Part shown: piece after piece, positions 12,801 to 14,110 of the stretch | Position numbering within the stretch: position 1 is the stretch's first letter | Layout of the letters: every line of letters starts with the position of its first letter | NCBI GenBank assembly: GCA_964651395.1 | Contig: CAZYXZ010000080.1 | Coordinates: forward strand, 1 to 14,110 | Reading direction: 5' to 3' | Length of the DNA stretch: 14,110 nt | Origin: CAZYXZ01 sp964651395 | Lineage (GTDB): Bacteria; Actinomycetota; Actinomycetes; BP-191 | Made by a program: the position numbers and the translations under genes | The notes under the pieces: generated by a model | Told to the model about the DNA's origin: nothing | Seen by the model: only the letters and a program-made list of their open reading frames with translations | Database searches by the model: none

Positions 12801-13691
12801 GTGAAGAAGCACGCCCTGGTTCTGGCCGCGGCGCTGGTCGCCGGCGGCATCGCGGTTGGCGGCATCGCCGTCGCCGCCCCGGAGTCGCCGTGTCGCGGTG
12901 ACGAGAACGAGACCCGGCTCGGCTACGACGCCTCGAACCCGGTCCAGAACGAGCTGCCGACCATCTACACCGACGGCGAGCACTACGTCGGCGTCTGCGG
13001 CGGCACGACCGGTGAGCCCGGTCACGGCTACGTCGAGGCGCGCAACATCGGCTCCGGCTATGCCGACGGTGCCCCGATCGTGACCGGCCAGTCCGGCAAC
13101 GAGTCGCTGGACACCATCCTCAACGGCCCGACCAGCGAGTACGGCCCGAGCACGATCGGCATCGCGAGCCCGGCCGACGGTGAGTACGGCTGCGCGCCCG
13201 AGGGCACCACGCAGTACGGCTACTGGCGGGGCAACGCCGTGCAGCGCGAGCTGCCGACCGTCTACACCGACGGCTTCAACCAGATGGTGGGCGTGTGCGG
13301 CGGCTCGGGTGGCTACATCCAGCTCAACACGCTGATGGACGCGATCAACGGCGACAAGCCGCTGATCGAGGGCCAGTCCGGCATCGAGACGATCGACGCC
13401 CAGATCTGGGGCGACGGCGAGAACTCGTACGGCCCGGCCACGGTGTGGCTGGAGGGTGGCGGCTCGGAGAGCCCGAACCCGACGTGTGCGCGCGACGAGA
13501 GCGACACGCGCCTCGTGCACCAGAACGGCAACGCCATCACGCGCGAGCTGCCGACCGTGTACACCAACACGAACAACTACGTCGGTATCTGCGGCGGCGG
13601 TGGCCGGCTGGAGATCAACAACCCGGGCAACTTCGACCCGGAGCACCCCGAGAACACGGTCATCATCGAGGGGCTTCCCGCCCTTCCGTAG
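12801..13691 (+). CDS. Secreted protein of three cysteine-bounded repeats, unknown function
   Basis: I do not recognise a family. The 296-residue product starts with a signal peptide (basic VKKH, then a long Ala/Val/Gly/Ile stretch, AVA at 23-25, probable cut near 25-27). The mature part is three related units. Each has a first Cys, then [NR]ELPT[IV]YT[DN], then VG[VI]CGG with the second Cys: C31/C66, C131/C166 and C229/C264, always 35 residues apart. Units 1 and 2 continue into GQSGxE[ST][LI]D and YGP[SA]T[IV]; unit 3 stops just before that part. Six cysteines suggest three intra-unit disulfides. The mature protein is acidic and rich in Gly, Asn and Thr, like an extracellular binding or structural protein. 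The GTG at 12801 has a strong Shine-Dalgarno (12787-12793). There is no membrane anchor or LPXTG. The gene has its own promoter and terminator, so it is probably monocistronic. Confidence 0.85.
   Translation: MKKHALVLAAALVAGGIAVGGIAVAAPESPCRGDENETRLGYDASNPVQNELPTIYTDGEHYVGVCGGTTGEPGHGYVEARNIGSGYADGAPIVTGQSGNESLDTILNGPTSEYGPSTIGIASPADGEYGCAPEGTTQYGYWRGNAVQRELPTVYTDGFNQMVGVCGGSGGYIQLNTLMDAINGDKPLIEGQSGIETIDAQIWGDGENSYGPATVWLEGGGSESPNPTCARDESDTRLVHQNGNAITRELPTVYTNTNNYVGICGGGGRLEINNPGNFDPEHPENTVIIEGLPALP
12891..13169 (+). repeat. Repeat unit 1 of the secreted protein
   Basis: Residues 31-123. Complete unit: C31, ELPTIYTDG at 51-59, VGVCGG around C66, then GQSGNESLD at 96-104 and EYGPSTI at 113-119. 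It carries a Gly/His-rich insert (GTTGEPGHG) after the second Cys. Confidence 0.8.
13191..13460 (+). repeat. Repeat unit 2 of the secreted protein
   Basis: Residues 131-220. Complete unit: C131, ELPTVYTDG at 150-158, VGVCGG around C166, GQSGIETID at 191-199 and SYGPATV at 209-215. One residue less before ELPT and one more after it keep the Cys spacing at 35. Confidence 0.8.
13485..13688 (+). repeat. Repeat unit 3 of the secreted protein (shortened)
   Basis: Residues 229-296. C229, ELPTVYTNT at 249-257 and VGICGG around C264 are present. The chain ends in VIIEGLPALP where unit 2 has PLIEGQSGIE, so the GQSG/YGP half is missing. Confidence 0.75.
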
Positions 13692-13707
13692 TACCGAGCA
13701 ACGCGCG

Positions 13708-13737
13708 GAAGGCCCAGCCGGCAACGGCTGGGCCTTC
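13708..13737 (+). terminator. Strong hairpin terminator after the secreted protein gene
   Basis: A perfect 13-bp stem (13708-13720 with 13725-13737) closes on GCAA, a GNRA tetraloop. It is followed by a T-rich but broken tail (TTCGCGTTC), as is usual in GC-rich actinobacteria. It starts 17 bases after the stop codon at 13689-13691 and separates this gene from the ECF sigma gene. Confidence 0.85.
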
Positions 13738-13746
13738 TTCGCGTTC

Positions 13747-13772
13747 GGGAATAGCGTCCCGGACCGCGCGTC
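13747..13772 (+). promoter_or_regulatory. Possible ECF-type promoter of the downstream sigma gene
   Basis: GGGAAT at 13747-13752 and CGTC at 13769-13772 are separated by 16 bp, close to the GGAAC/GGGAAT plus CGTC pattern of many ECF promoters. The start would fall about 10-12 nt before the ATG at 13790. CGGGA at 13746-13750 and TCCCG at 13757-13761 form an inverted repeat over the same site. Confidence 0.4.
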
Positions 13773-13789
13773 AGTCTTGGAGTGAGCCC

Positions 13790-14110
13790 ATGCCACCCGC
13801 AGCCGGAGGCCGCGAGGACGCGGACGACTTCACCGCCGTCGTCCGCGAGCACGGTGCTGCCGTCTTCGGCTTCGTCTTCCGGCGGGTCCGCAACCGCGAC
13901 CTGGCCGCCGACCTCACGCAGGAGACGTTCCTGCGTGCGTGGCGCGGGCGCGCCGGGTTCCGCGGCGACAGCAGCATGCGCGGGTGGCTCTGCGTGATCG
14001 CCGCCAACGTCGTCCGCGACCACGCGCGGTCGGCGCGCCGCAGGCCCGCAGAGGTGCTCTCCGCGGAGCTGCCGGACACCCCGGCCGGCGGCGACCTCGC
14101 CGATCGCGTG
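13790..14110 (+). CDS. ECF-family RNA polymerase sigma factor (3' truncated by window edge)
   Basis: The 107 visible codons stay open to the last base, so the gene continues beyond the window. Sigma region 2 is clear: DDFTAVVREHGAAVFGFVFR (12-31) for 2.1, DLAADLTQETFLRAWRGR (37-54) for 2.2, and FRGDSSMRGWLCVIAANVVR (57-76) with DHARSARRR for 2.3-2.4. Residues from about 86 (PAEVLSAELPDTPAGGDLAD) are the linker before region 4, which is not in view. ATG 13790 is preceded by GGAG at 13779-13782. ECF factors answer envelope or oxidative stress and are usually paired with an anti-sigma gene, which would be expected downstream. Its ECF group cannot be decided without region 4 and the next gene. 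Confidence 0.9.
   Translation, partial: MPPAAGGREDADDFTAVVREHGAAVFGFVFRRVRNRDLAADLTQETFLRAWRGRAGFRGDSSMRGWLCVIAANVVRDHARSARRRPAEVLSAELPDTPAGGDLADRV

Noticed and set aside
10640..12865. Minus-strand open frame of 741 codons
   Set aside because: It is antisense to ispG and GNAT, made of Arg/Asp/Leu/Ala/Gly-rich low-information sequence, typical of open shadows in GC-rich genes.

Overview
The window is a contiguous piece of a high-GC Gram-positive (actinobacterial) chromosome. The signs are the strongly GC-biased third codon positions, the sporulation/motility-type sigma factor WhiG beside the rpsB-tsf-pyrH-frr-cdsA cluster, and the order dxr / site-2 protease / ispG / DUF4081-GNAT, which I recall from mycobacteria as Rv2870c to Rv2867c. 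WhiG makes Mycobacterium itself unlikely and points to a spore-forming or motile lineage. I cannot name the genus from sequence alone.

Layout. (1) 1-2611, plus strand: 3' part of dprA, a XerC-type tyrosine recombinase, and whiG, which overlaps the recombinase gene. (2) 2608-3273, minus strand: a small exported M23-family peptidase homologue whose stop codon overlaps that of whiG. (3) 3274-3533: a 260-bp divergent intergenic region whose rpsB-proximal 90 bp can fold into three consecutive perfect hairpins. (4) 3534-11833, plus strand: rpsB, tsf, pyrH, frr, cdsA, rlmN, dxr, an M50 site-2 protease and ispG. From pyrH onward every junction is a 1-nt gap or a 1-4 nt overlap, so this looks like a translationally coupled run joining translation factors, UMP synthesis, phospholipid synthesis, rRNA methylation and the MEP isoprenoid pathway. 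(5) 11855-12700: a DUF4081/GNAT acetyltransferase with a possible leaderless promoter of its own. (6) 12701-14110: a less conserved module with its own promoter, a secreted six-cysteine protein made of three approximately 99-residue repeats, a strong hairpin terminator, and the start of an ECF sigma factor that runs off the window.

Most of the window is conserved housekeeping DNA. The least explained parts are the secreted repeat protein (12801-13691) and its ECF neighbour, the structured rpsB leader, the M23 homologue lacking one of the usual active-site histidines, and the short single-core form of EF-Ts. I see no tRNA, rRNA, CRISPR array, insertion sequence or prophage gene. No stretch without a gene exceeds 300 bp.
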